Shown here: one piece after another, positions 1 through 8,378 of the stretch
How positions within the stretch are numbered: the stretch's first letter is position 1
Layout of the letters: each line of letters begins with the position of its first letter
NCBI RefSeq assembly: GCF_015354505.1
Contig: NZ_JACAFP010000010.1
Span: 84,153 to 148,152 of the forward strand
Direction: 5' to 3'
DNA: 64,000 bases
Source: Microbacterium sp. UFMG61
GTDB taxonomy: Bacteria; Actinomycetota; Actinomycetes; Actinomycetales; Microbacteriaceae
Position numbers and translations under genes: made by a program
The notes under the pieces: generated by a model
Told to the model about the DNA's origin: nothing
Seen by the model: the letters and a program-made list of their open reading frames with translations, nothing else
The model's database searches: none

Positions 1-953
1 TAGGCCCCGCCGACCTGGTCCGCGAAGTCGAGCACTCCGCGGCGGCTCTTCTCGGCGATGTACTCGCGCACGAGGCGCGCCAGCGTGTCCAGACCGAGCA
101 GATTGCCGGCAGCCTTGTCGACATCTCCGTTGCTCCGGTACGACTCGAAGGCTTCGGCCTGATCGCGGGCGATGCGCACCGCCCGGTCGAGGTCGACGCG
201 GTGATCGAGCACGTCGCCGGCCAGTCGCTGCACCGCATCGATCACGGTGCCCAGTGCGAAGTCGATCTCCTCGAGCTCCGGAAGGTCGGAGCGCAGCACG
301 ACCTCCCGTGCCAGCATCCACGATGCGGCCTGGCTGAGCATCGCCACGTCGGAATCCCGTCCGATTCGCGCGGCGTGCTCCCGCACGATGCCGTCGGCGA
401 AGGCGTTGTACGTCGAGACGCGCGGTCGGATCATCAGGTCCTCGGCCGCACGAGGGGTCCCAGGGTCCCATCCGGTGCCGTATCGCTCAGCGAGTTCGTC
501 GAGCACGTGGCGACGCACGACGTCGCGCTGCCGACCGGCAGCCGCGTCATCGACCCGGCGAAGCGCCCCGGATGCGACGATCTCGGGAAGGAACGGGAGC
601 AGACCGCGCCGCCCGTAGTCGTCGATGACGGCCAGGCGTGCGCCGATGCGCTCGGCGAGCTCCCCCGCGGCCTTGCGGGTGAAGGTCAGCCCGAGGATCT
701 CATCGCGTCGGACATGGCCATTGGCGACCAGCCAGACCACCCGCCCGGACATCGTCTCGGTCTTGCCGCTGCCGGCACCGGCGACGACGAGCGCGGGTGC
801 GGGTGGTGCTTCGATCACACGCTGCTGCGCGGGGGTCGGCGACGGCTGCCCGAGCGCGGCCGCGACGTCCGTGGCCGAGATCCCGAGGGAGCCCGGCCAG
901 CGATCGGGCACCTCGGGAGCGCGAGCGGCGCCCGTGGTCTCGGAGATGGTCAT
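1..953 (-). CDS. adnB: AdnB-like UvrD-family helicase-nuclease subunit, 3' end outside window
   Basis: First 317 codons of a UvrD/Rep superfamily 1 helicase that runs off the left edge. A Q-motif-like TPAQQRVI (residues 40-47) precedes a clean Walker A, GAGSGKT (59-65), followed by motif Ia-like text (LGLTFTRKAAGELAERI). The start is the ATG at 953, overlapping the stop of the upstream helicase gene by 4 bases (ATGA), so the two are translationally coupled. In actinobacteria two adjacent SF1 motor-nuclease genes encode AdnA and AdnB, whose heterodimer resects DNA double-strand breaks; the second gene of the pair is AdnB. The C-terminal nuclease domain expected of AdnB cannot be seen here. Helicase identity is certain; the AdnB assignment rests on the pairing. 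Confidence 0.85.
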   Translation of the reverse strand, partial: MTISETTGAARAPEVPDRWPGSLGISATDVAAALGQPSPTPAQQRVIEAPPAPALVVAGAGSGKTETMSGRVVWLVANGHVRRDEILGLTFTRKAAGELAERIGARLAVIDDYGRRGLLPFLPEIVASGALRRVDDAAAGRQRDVVRRHVLDELAERYGTGWDPGTPRAAEDLMIRPRVSTYNAFADGIVREHAARIGRDSDVAMLSQAASWMLAREVVLRSDLPELEEIDFALGTVIDAVQRLAGDVLDHRVDLDRAVRIARDQAEAFESYRSNGDVDKAAGNLLGLDTLARLVREYIAEKSRRGVLDFADQVGGA

Positions 954-3900
954 GAGCTCACCGCCGGAACAGTATGGATCCGGCACGGATTCACGCGCCG
1001 CTGCGTGTCTGCGCAGTGCGACTCCACCTGGGCCGTGAAGCTGGACGCCGACATGCCGCGCGCAGCCTCGCCCACTCGTCGGAGGAACGCGTCTCGAGAA
1101 TCGGGTCCGAGAGTGTGCTGATGCGCGACCCGATAGTCGCTCTTCGAGAGGGTCTTCGAAACGATCACCAGGCGGGCGCCCGCGAGAGCATCGGCCGATG
1201 CGCCCGGTACGAGCCCCTGCTGCACCGCCACCTGATAGGCGGCGAGCTGTGCGTGCTCGAGGACACCCGATTCGGACTCCGGATCCGTCTTGCCCGTCTT
1301 GAGATCGACCACGACGACTCGCTCCTTCTCGGCTCCCGCACCGTCGCCGCCGCTGATCGGCTGCCATCGCTGCCCGCGGGCATGCGGATGATCGCCCGCA
1401 CCGGGCGGATAGACCTCGACGCGGTCGATGAATCCGTGGATGACGGCCTGATTCGCCGTGTCGTCGCCGACCGGTCGCACTCGGTCCTCGCCCGCGAGCT
1501 CGGCTTCTGCCTCGGAGACGTCGACAGCGAACCGGAACTCGACCTCGCTCGCCAGCTCGCGTCCCCCGTCGCGCCGCACATCGCCCAGATAGGTGTGCAA
1601 CCGATCGATGAAGGTGTCGGCGCGGCGACGCTCCTTGCGACCGATCCACTCGGTCTCGAAGTCGAGTTCTGTCCAGTGCTCGGCGACGATCGCCCGCATC
1701 CGCTCGAGATCTCCGTCGGGGACCTTCTCCATCGCCTCGTGGATGATCGTTCCGATGCCCGCGGTCGGCGGCATGACGGTGTCACCTCCCAACGCCGAGA
1801 CGGCCCAGTTGAGCCCGCATTCCTCGAACGACTCCATCTTCGACGGAGACACCCGCGCACCCTCGGTCGCGAGATCGCGCAGCGCGGCATTCGTGGAGGG
1901 CGGCGTGACGCCGTACCAGTCGACGGGGTCGGCGCCGGGGACGCCCTCGCGAGCCAACACGGCGAGCTGCTCCGCGGCGTGCGCCCGCGCTGTCGGCGAC
2001 TGAGCGGTCGTCAGCACGCGCCGATGACGGGCCACCAGCCCGCGCAGGGTCAGCGGATGGTCTGCAGAGGCGTGCTGCTCGGGCGGATCCGGCTGCGGAA
2101 GGAAGGCGAAGAACGGGCTGGGGGTCATGTCGTCGTCATCGACCGCCGTGATGAGCAGCCGCCGTCGTGCCCGGGAGATCGCCCGCACGAAGAGCCTCAG
2201 TTCGTCGTGCAGTGCGGCTCGCCGTCGATCGAGGGCCGCAGGAGGATCTTCCGGCACACCCGCGCGGCGAGCGAGAAGGGCATCGGCGAGACGCCAGGTC
2301 TGGAGCATGCCGCCACGCAGACGGACGTTCGGCCAGACGCCGTCCTGCACCCCGGCCACCACGACGGCATCGAACTCGGTGCCGAGTGCCGTCGCCGGCG
2401 TGAGCAGCGTCACTCGCCCCGGTCGGTCGGGACTCGAGAGGGAATCCTCAGGCACCTCGCTGTCGAGGACATCGCGGACGAAGACCTCGGGCCGCTCGTT
2501 CGGCGTGCGCTCGACGAAACGCTTCGCCGCGCCGAACAACGACACGAGGGCATCGAGAGCCCTCGCCGTCTCGGCGCCGGCCGCCTGCAACGACATCTCG
2601 CGCCAGGCGATCTGCAGCCGTCTGCCGTCGACGGCACGAGCCTCGTCCCACACCCGCCAGAGCAGGTCGTGGATCGTCTCTCCCGCATCTGCGGCCCGTG
2701 CCACTGCGGCGATGGTCTGGGCGAAACGCGCAGCGGTACGCGACTCCTGCGCGTCGATGAGCGTGAAGTGGTCTGGGCTGGCGAGCGCCTGACGTAGGAG
2801 TTCTCTGGCCGGAGTGGATCCGCCGTGCTCGAGCTCGATGTGCCGCAGTCGCGCGCGCAGCCGTCGGAGGGCGATCGCATCCATGCCGCCGAAAGGCGTC
2901 CGCAATGCCTCCTCCCAGTCCTGAGACGTGCGCTCATCGGCGCGCGTCAGTGCCAGCCGGACGATCCCCACGATGTCACGGACGACCGATTCGCTGCCGA
3001 GCGGTCGCTGCACGCCCGCGGCGCGCGTCGGTATCTCCCGCGCCGCCAGCTCCGCCTCGAGCTGCGAGACCTGGCGCGTGTCGTGGGCGATGACCGCCAT
3101 CCGGTCCCACGGCACCCGGCCGGAGAGGTGCCACTCGCGCATGACGCCCGCGATGCGGTCGAGCTCCTCGTACGGCGAGGGAGCGAGGAAGGTCGCCACG
3201 CTCGCCTCGAGGTCATCGGTGTCGGCCGCGACCGGAGCCCGCCGATGATCGACCCGACCCGACGCCCCGATCGCCTGCGTCAGAGTGCGGGTCAGCGCGG
3301 TGAGCGGTGACGACTGCCGATGGGGCTCATCGAGGACGTGGACGTCTCCGAGCGCGGTGGCCAGCTGCGCGAACAGCTCGGGGCTGGCACCCCGGAACGC
3401 ACCGGAGGAGATGTCGGGGTCGCCGAAGGCGAGCACGGCGATCCCGCGCTCGCGGAGGGCTCGGACGATCGCGATACCACCCCTGGTGAGTTCTTGCGCG
3501 TCGTCGAACAGCACGATCTTCAGGTCGGCGAGAACTCCGAGGGCGCTGTCGTCGGAGCTCCGCAGCACCTCGCACGCTTCGGCGAGCAGGTCGGCGGCGT
3601 CGCGGTGCGCAGCGCGCGCCTGATCGAGGACCGACCGATATTCCACCAAGAAGTCGGCCACGGCCGACCACGCGGGGTCGCCCGCGCTGCGCAGCTCATC
3701 CGGACGCACGCCGAGCTCGGCGCACTCGGCGATGAAGGCGCGCAACTCGGAGCGGAATCCCTTGGATGCGCGCACTGCGGGGCTGAGCGCATCGGGCCAG
3801 GCGATGACCGAGTCTTCGGCGTCTCCCTCGAGCAGGTCGGCGATCAGGCGGTCCTGGTCGGCCCCCGTGAGCAGGGCAGGCGGGTCTTCACCGTCTCGCA

Positions 3901-4189
3901 CCATCGCGCCGCGGACCACCTGGAACGCGAAGGACCCGAGCGATCGTGCGAGCGGACCCGGAGTCGCCTGCGCGGTGCGCACTCCGATGCGATCGCGCAG
4001 CGCCGTCGCCGCCTGCCTGCTCGGGGTCAGCACGAGGACCTCTTCGGGCCGGAGGCCTGCGACATCGAGCAGGTGCACGACCCGCTCCGTGAGAGTGCGC
4101 GTCTTTCCGGTTCCCGGTCCACCGATGATGATCCCGGATGCCGAGTCGTCAGCGCCGATCACGGCTCTCTGGGCGGCATCCTGCATCAT
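950..4189 (-). CDS. adnA: AdnA-like UvrD helicase / PD-(D/E)XK nuclease
   Basis: SF1 helicase motor with a C-terminal RecB-type nuclease, about 1079 residues, close to the size of mycobacterial AdnA. Walker A GGPGTGKT lies at residues 23-30; LVLTPSRQAATALRDRI follows as motif Ia. The C-terminal nuclease carries GFIDRVE, then VVVDLKTGK (the D-x-K pair) and QLAAYQ, so the active site looks intact. An in-frame ATG at 4219 would add ten residues. I prefer the ATG at 4189 because TAGCGT (4197-4202, minus strand) sits seven bases upstream followed by GGAGGG, the spacing seen at other starts here, and the shorter product begins right before the Q-motif region (MMQDAAQRAVI). It overlaps adnB by 4 bases. 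Role: processive end resection feeding recombination or single-strand annealing. Confidence 0.85.
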   Translation of the reverse strand: MMQDAAQRAVIGADDSASGIIIGGPGTGKTRTLTERVVHLLDVAGLRPEEVLVLTPSRQAATALRDRIGVRTAQATPGPLARSLGSFAFQVVRGAMVRDGEDPPALLTGADQDRLIADLLEGDAEDSVIAWPDALSPAVRASKGFRSELRAFIAECAELGVRPDELRSAGDPAWSAVADFLVEYRSVLDQARAAHRDAADLLAEACEVLRSSDDSALGVLADLKIVLFDDAQELTRGGIAIVRALRERGIAVLAFGDPDISSGAFRGASPELFAQLATALGDVHVLDEPHRQSSPLTALTRTLTQAIGASGRVDHRRAPVAADTDDLEASVATFLAPSPYEELDRIAGVMREWHLSGRVPWDRMAVIAHDTRQVSQLEAELAAREIPTRAAGVQRPLGSESVVRDIVGIVRLALTRADERTSQDWEEALRTPFGGMDAIALRRLRARLRHIELEHGGSTPARELLRQALASPDHFTLIDAQESRTAARFAQTIAAVARAADAGETIHDLLWRVWDEARAVDGRRLQIAWREMSLQAAGAETARALDALVSLFGAAKRFVERTPNERPEVFVRDVLDSEVPEDSLSSPDRPGRVTLLTPATALGTEFDAVVVAGVQDGVWPNVRLRGGMLQTWRLADALLARRAGVPEDPPAALDRRRAALHDELRLFVRAISRARRRLLITAVDDDDMTPSPFFAFLPQPDPPEQHASADHPLTLRGLVARHRRVLTTAQSPTARAHAAEQLAVLAREGVPGADPVDWYGVTPPSTNAALRDLATEGARVSPSKMESFEECGLNWAVSALGGDTVMPPTAGIGTIIHEAMEKVPDGDLERMRAIVAEHWTELDFETEWIGRKERRRADTFIDRLHTYLGDVRRDGGRELASEVEFRFAVDVSEAEAELAGEDRVRPVGDDTANQAVIHGFIDRVEVYPPGAGDHPHARGQRWQPISGGDGAGAEKERVVVVDLKTGKTDPESESGVLEHAQLAAYQVAVQQGLVPGASADALAGARLVIVSKTLSKSDYRVAHQHTLGPDSRDAFLRRVGEAARGMSASSFTAQVESHCADTQRRVNPCRIHTVPAVSS

Positions 4190-4398
4190 GCCCTCCACGC
4201 TACTGCGACGGACGGACATCGCCGGATCCGGACGCCGGACGCCCGCCCCCGCCCGCGTCGTCTCCGTGTGCGCTCAGGGCGAAACCGGGGTCTCGTCCCG
4301 ATCTCGCCCACGGCCCCCGGGGTAGAGTTGGGCGCAGCGGTCACCGCTCTCGGTCGACCCAGCACTGCATCGTCTACGGGACAAACACAGGAGTACGC

Positions 4399-4623
4399 GT
4401 GGAAATCCGCATCGGCATCATCAACACCGGCCGCGAGCTCAGCTTCGAGACCGCAGCGACCGCGGACGAGGTCCGCACCCAGGTCTCCACAGCGCTCGAG
4501 CAGAACACCTCGCACCTCAACTTCGCCGATGTGAAGGGCAACTCGTACGTCGTCCCCACCGCGAACCTGGCCTACATCGAACTCGGCACCGAAGAGTCGC
4601 GTCGAGTCGGCTTCTTCGCCTGA
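4399..4623 (+). CDS. DUF3107 family small protein
   Basis: A 74-residue protein beginning MEIRIGIINTGRELSFETAA and ending RVGFFA, which matches the actinobacterial DUF3107 family (mycobacterial TB9.4-like). Function is unknown; such proteins are small, soluble and have no catalytic motif. The start is GTG at 4399, supported by AGGAG at 4389-4393 with five bases of spacing; longer in-frame ORFs upstream have no ribosome site. It is the first of two co-directional genes, eight bases ahead of a small membrane protein, and lies opposite adnA across a 209-base divergent gap, in which a TAGAGT box (4323-4328) could be its -10 element. Family call is firm from sequence; function is not known. Confidence 0.85.
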   Translation: MEIRIGIINTGRELSFETAATADEVRTQVSTALEQNTSHLNFADVKGNSYVVPTANLAYIELGTEESRRVGFFA

Positions 4624-4630
4624 CCCGACC

Positions 4631-4918
4631 ATGTACATCCTCCTCGCGCTGATCGGCGCGTGCGCGCTCGGCATCGCCGTCCACTTCGCGATCGGGGGCC
4701 GAGAGCTCCGCGGAGTGGCGGTGACCCCGGCCATCGCGACCGCAGCGGCCGCGGTCCTCTACACCGGACTGCAGTGGATCGGCGTGGGCGAGGACAGCAT
4801 CTGGCTGTGGCTGACGAGCATCCTCGGCTCCGTCGTCATCGCCGCGGGGGCGACCGTCGCCATCGTCGCATGGCGACGCCGCTCCGATGCCTCCGCGAAG
4901 GCAGCTCTCGGGATCTGA
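4631..4918 (+). CDS. Small three-helix membrane protein
   Basis: A 95-residue protein that is almost entirely hydrophobic: helices at about 2-22, 32-50 and 60-82, then a basic tail (WRRRSDASAKAALGI). No catalytic motif is visible. It begins at ATG 4631, seven bases after the DUF3107 stop with no clear ribosome site, so it is probably translated by coupling. The same place (after DUF3107, before a ferritin-like gene and a DEAD-box helicase) is held by a membrane protein in mycobacteria (Rv3209), so the neighbourhood is conserved although the sequence is not recognisable. I infer a membrane protein of unknown role. Confidence 0.75.
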   Translation: MYILLALIGACALGIAVHFAIGGRELRGVAVTPAIATAAAAVLYTGLQWIGVGEDSIWLWLTSILGSVVIAAGATVAIVAWRRRSDASAKAALGI

Positions 4919-4930
4919 GTCCGCCGCCCC

Positions 4931-5644
4931 TCAGGAGGCGAGGCCCATCGCATCCATGCGACGGGCGTGCGCGCCCATGAGCTCTGTGTACACGAGCTCC
5001 ACGCGATCCTCGCTCATCGCGGCGAGCTCGGGCTGTCGGAGTGCCGAACGGCACACGAGGATCGTGTCGCCGACCAGACGACGGGCCCACATCGAGAGGA
5101 GCGAGCGCCATTCGCCGTCGCCGTCGATCGTCTCCTGGATGATCGCGACGATCTCGTGGCGCGCGTCGTCCTCGCTCAGGATCGCGGCCACCTTCTCACC
5201 GACGTCTCCGTAGCTCGAGGCGAGCGCGAAGTAGAAGTCGTCGAGCATGCCGGCCGTGATGTACACCGCGAGAAGCGTCTCGCGCGGACGCGCACCGATG
5301 GTCTTTCGTCGGAAGGCGTCGAGATTCTCGCGGAACGGGAGCATGAGCTGAGTCGGATCATCGCCGCGCTCGGCGATCAGATCGACGATCGCGCGGTGCT
5401 TCGTGAGGGCCGCGCCGGCCGCACGCGACAGCGATTCCTTCTCGGAGAGTTCGGGAGTCGCCCGGATCAGCCGCGTGAGCGTCTCGAAGTACCCCAGCTG
5501 CAGATACGCGGCCTGACCGAGGAACCTGTTGAGCTCGGGCGCCAGCTCGGCGAAGTCGACGCGCGTCGCGGAGCCCTGATCGCCGCGACTGCGCAACGTC
5601 AGAGTGCGCCGCGGCGTCCTCCGCTTCCAGAACCAGTTGACCAC
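4931..5644 (-). CDS. Ferritin-like fold protein (actinobacterial, near rhlE)
   Basis: About 237 residues, helical, with conserved carboxylates and histidines in the pattern of ferritin-like or MiaE-like proteins: LGYFETLTRLI, AALTKHRAIVDLI, MLDDFYFALASSYG, EDDARHEIVAII and LVYTELMGAHARRMDAM. These E/D...EXXH-type pairs could bind a di-iron centre, but I cannot assign a substrate. An ORF extends far upstream; I place the start at GTG 5644 because TATTGT (5652-5657, minus strand) lies seven bases before it, the leaderless spacing common here. GTG 5653 is the alternative. It converges with the small membrane gene and is divergent from the DEAD-box helicase, the same arrangement as Rv3210c-Rv3211. 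Confidence 0.75.
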   Translation of the reverse strand: MVNWFWKRRTPRRTLTLRSRGDQGSATRVDFAELAPELNRFLGQAAYLQLGYFETLTRLIRATPELSEKESLSRAAGAALTKHRAIVDLIAERGDDPTQLMLPFRENLDAFRRKTIGARPRETLLAVYITAGMLDDFYFALASSYGDVGEKVAAILSEDDARHEIVAIIQETIDGDGEWRSLLSMWARRLVGDTILVCRSALRQPELAAMSEDRVELVYTELMGAHARRMDAMGLAS

Positions 5645-5700
5645 GGGGTTCACAATACCCGGGACGGACGGCTCCTCCGGGCGTCTCCGACCCTCTCGGG

Positions 5701-5813
5701 TAGGCTGTCCCTGTCCCCGCCGTCGGAGCGGGGCCCGCGCCTGTGGCACATGAGACGGCGTGGATCCGTGAAACAGGGCGATCCTCGTAGGTCGCCGGAC
5801 AGGCATCTGAACA
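5701..5813 (+). promoter_or_regulatory. Promoter and about 100-base leader of the first DEAD-box gene
   Basis: TAGGCT at 5701-5706 looks like a -10 box. The predicted transcript then carries a leader of about 100 bases with a short hairpin at its 5' end (CCCCGC 5715-5720 / GCGGGG 5728-5733) before the TTG start at 5814. No good -35 and no strong ribosome site are visible. A leader of this length is unusual in this window. Confidence 0.35.
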
Positions 5814-7328
5814 TTGACAACCTTCGCTGATCTCGGAATCGATCAGGACATCGTCGACGCACTCGCCTCCAAGGGCATCGTCGACGCGTTCCCCATTCAG
5901 GAGCAGACCATCCCCCTCGGCCTTCCCGGTCAGGACATCATCGGCCAGGCCAAGACCGGAACCGGTAAGACCTTCGGCTTCGGCATCCCCGTCGTGCAGC
6001 GCCTGGGTCTGAACCCGGAGCACGGGGTCAAGGCGCTGATCGTCGTCCCCACGCGCGAGCTCGCGGTGCAGGTGTACGAGGACATCGATCTGCTCACCAG
6101 CAACCGCTCCACCAGCGTCGTGGCGATCTATGGCGGCAAGGCGTACGAGGGTCAGATCGACCAGCTCAAGGCCGGCGCGCAGATCGTCGTCGGAACCCCC
6201 GGCCGTCTGATCGACCTGGCCGGCCAGCGGCTGCTCGACCTCTCCAACGCCACCGAGGTGGTTCTCGACGAGGCCGACAAGATGCTCGATCTCGGATTCC
6301 TCGCCGACATCGAGAAGATCTTCCAGCGGGTGCCCGACGTCCGCCACACGCAGCTGTTCTCAGCGACGATGCCCGGCCCGATCGTCGCGCTCGCACGTCG
6401 GTTCATGTCGAACCCGATCCACATCCGTGCGAACGACCCCGACGAGGGGCTCACCCAGGCGAACATCAAGCACCTCGTCTACCGCGCACACTCGCTCGAC
6501 AAGGACGAGATCATCGCGCGCATCCTGCAGGCCGAAGGCCGTGGCAAGACCGTGATCTTCACGCGCACCAAGCGCGCGGCGCAGCGTCTCGTCGACGAGC
6601 TCGGCGACCGCGGCTTCAACGTCGGTGGGGTCCACGGCGACATGGGGCAGGATCAGCGTGAGCGCTCGATGGCCGCGTTCAAGGCCGGCAAGAAGGACGT
6701 GCTCGTCGCGACCGACGTGGCCGCCCGAGGCATCGACGTCGACGATGTGACCCACGTCATCAACCACACGATCCCCGACGAGGACAAGACGTACCTGCAC
6801 CGAGCGGGCCGCACGGGTCGCGCCGGCAAGACCGGCATCGCCGTGACGTTCGTCGACTGGGAAGACCTGCACAAGTGGGCTCTCATCAACCGTGCTCTCG
6901 AGTTCGGCCAGCCCGAGCCCGTCGAGACCTACTCGTCTAGCCCGCACCTCTTCGAGGACCTCGACATCCCCGCCGGCACCAAGGGCCGCCTCGTGAGCGC
7001 ACCCAAGACCGAGAAGCCGGTGCGCGCACCGCGTCCGGAGCGCGCCGCCGATGTGGCGGCCGAGGGAACCGGCGAGGGCGGCACGCGTCGTCGTCGTCGC
7101 CGCCGCGGCGGCTCGGAGCAGGTCGGATCGACCTTCGCCGAGGGGAAGTCCGACAGCTCGGCATCCGATTCCTCAACCCCCGCCGCCGACCGCAGCGCGG
7201 AGGGAGCGGGCACCCATGACGGCGCAGGCAAGGAGCACCACGACGGCAAGCCGGCACCTGCGCGCCGCCGTCGTCGTCGCCGTGGCGGCTCGGGGGCGGC
7301 CGGTGCCGCACCCGTCACCGGGGCCTGA
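5814..7328 (+). CDS. DEAD-box ATP-dependent RNA helicase with Arg-rich tail
   Basis: 504 residues with every DEAD-box motif: Q motif (FPIQEQTIPLGL), AKTGTGKT (46-53), PTREL (79-83), TPGR (128-131), DEAD (152-155), SAT (183-185), VATDVAARGID and HRAGRTGRAG. The last 120 residues are low complexity with two runs of seven or eight arginines (RRRRRRRGG), typical of RNA-binding tails. The start must be TTG at 5814: an in-frame TGA at 5808-5810 blocks anything upstream, and the next candidate starts would remove the N-terminal Q-motif region. Role: ATP-dependent unwinding of RNA duplexes, probably in ribosome assembly, RNA decay or cold adaptation (RhlE/CsdA type). Position matches mycobacterial rhlE. 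Confidence 0.92.
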   Translation: MTTFADLGIDQDIVDALASKGIVDAFPIQEQTIPLGLPGQDIIGQAKTGTGKTFGFGIPVVQRLGLNPEHGVKALIVVPTRELAVQVYEDIDLLTSNRSTSVVAIYGGKAYEGQIDQLKAGAQIVVGTPGRLIDLAGQRLLDLSNATEVVLDEADKMLDLGFLADIEKIFQRVPDVRHTQLFSATMPGPIVALARRFMSNPIHIRANDPDEGLTQANIKHLVYRAHSLDKDEIIARILQAEGRGKTVIFTRTKRAAQRLVDELGDRGFNVGGVHGDMGQDQRERSMAAFKAGKKDVLVATDVAARGIDVDDVTHVINHTIPDEDKTYLHRAGRTGRAGKTGIAVTFVDWEDLHKWALINRALEFGQPEPVETYSSSPHLFEDLDIPAGTKGRLVSAPKTEKPVRAPRPERAADVAAEGTGEGGTRRRRRRRGGSEQVGSTFAEGKSDSSASDSSTPAADRSAEGAGTHDGAGKEHHDGKPAPARRRRRRRGGSGAAGAAPVTGA

Positions 7329-7358
7329 CGTCAGCGTCGATCTGACGACGCCGTGAGA

Positions 7359-7393
7359 GGGGCGGATGCTGCTGCGGCGGCATCCGCCCCTTT
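7359..7393 (+). terminator. Rho-independent terminator after DEAD-box helicase
   Basis: A perfect 11-bp stem (GGGGCGGATGC 7359-7369 / GCATCCGCCCC 7380-7390) with a 10-base loop and a short T run, 31 bases after the helicase stop and just before the end of the convergent PHP gene. It can serve both directions. Confidence 0.85.
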
Positions 7394-7413
7394 CCGGTCC
7401 TCAGGCCCGGTCC

Positions 7414-8289
7414 TCAGGCGTAGGTGGGCGTCGACCCCGTCGCACGCTCGATCAGTCGTGCGACCATCTCATCCGCCGTGGTGTTCTCACCCGGCAGGTT
7501 GGGCTTTCCGGCCCCGTGATAGTCGCTCGATCCTGTGACGATCAGGTCGTGCTCGGCCGCCAGCGCGTGCAGCGCCCGCTTGCCTGCGTCGGTGTTCTCG
7601 CGGTGGTCGATCTCGAACCCGCCGAGTCCCGCCGCGATGAGCCTTTCGATGAACGGCACCGGCATCATGCGATCACGCCCCGCCGTCACCGGATGCGCGA
7701 TGATCGCCACTCCCCCGGCGTCGGTGATCAGCCGTACTGCGGTGAGCGGGTCGGGCGCGTAGTGCGGCTCGTAGTACCCCTCGCGCGGGTGCAGGATGCC
7801 GTCGAACGCCTCCGTGCGATCGCGGACGATGCCCCGCGCCACCAGAGCATCGGCGATGTGCGGGCGCCCCACCGTCGCGTCAGGCGTCGTCTGCGCGACC
7901 ACGTCGTCCCACACGAGGTCGTAGTCGCGGCCGATGCTGCGCACGATGCGCTCCGCCCGACCGATGCGATCGCCCCGGATCCTGTCCGTCTCGGCCCGCA
8001 GCGAGTCGTCGAGCGGGTCGAAGAGGTACCCGAGCACGTGAACGCTCCGCCACTCGTGCTTGGCGGAGAGCTCCATGCCCGGGATGAACGTCATTCCGAG
8101 CGCCGCGGTCTGCTGCGCAGCCTCCTGCCATCCCGTGGTGCGGTCGTGGTCGGTGAGAGCGATCGTGCGCACCCCGTGCGCATGGGCCTGGCGCACGACC
8201 TCGGCCGGTGTCTCCGTGCCGTCCGAGTGATTGGAGTGCAGGTGCAGGTCGGACGGTCCTGCGAACGGGTGGGAACGAGCGACGGCCAT
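7414..8289 (-). CDS. PHP-domain phosphoesterase (RNase AM / nucleoside bisphosphate phosphatase-like)
   Basis: 291 residues of a polymerase-and-histidinol-phosphatase fold. Metal-binding motifs are in order: DLHLHSNHSDG (from residue 14), ALTDHD (44-49), GMELSA, then IIAHPVTAG and a late SSDYHG. The layout fits the YciV/RNase AM subfamily, which removes 5' mononucleotides or hydrolyses 3',5'-nucleoside bisphosphates; that specificity is inferred. The ATG at 8289 has TACTCT (8296-8301, minus strand) six bases upstream, so the transcript is probably leaderless. It is divergent from the EEP gene across 89 bases and converges with the DEAD-box helicase. Confidence 0.85.
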   Translation of the reverse strand: MAVARSHPFAGPSDLHLHSNHSDGTETPAEVVRQAHAHGVRTIALTDHDRTTGWQEAAQQTAALGMTFIPGMELSAKHEWRSVHVLGYLFDPLDDSLRAETDRIRGDRIGRAERIVRSIGRDYDLVWDDVVAQTTPDATVGRPHIADALVARGIVRDRTEAFDGILHPREGYYEPHYAPDPLTAVRLITDAGGVAIIAHPVTAGRDRMMPVPFIERLIAAGLGGFEIDHRENTDAGKRALHALAAEHDLIVTGSSDYHGAGKPNLPGENTTADEMVARLIERATGSTPTYA

Positions 8290-8378
8290 CCTTCGAGAGT
8301 ACCCACGCCCGGACGACAGCGGCGCGCGCGCCGTGCCGGGGCAGGGTCTTCACAGCGAGGGCTTCTAGGCTGGAGGGG

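Noticed and set aside
974..2797. Long plus-strand open frame opposite adnA
   Set aside because: High G+C makes long antisense frames; it lacks domain features, is rich in Arg/His/Asp and overlaps a well-supported helicase gene.
1..4219. AdnAB region as part of a defence island
   Set aside because: The neighbours are conserved housekeeping genes and no restriction, CRISPR or toxin genes are near; AdnAB is a repair complex.
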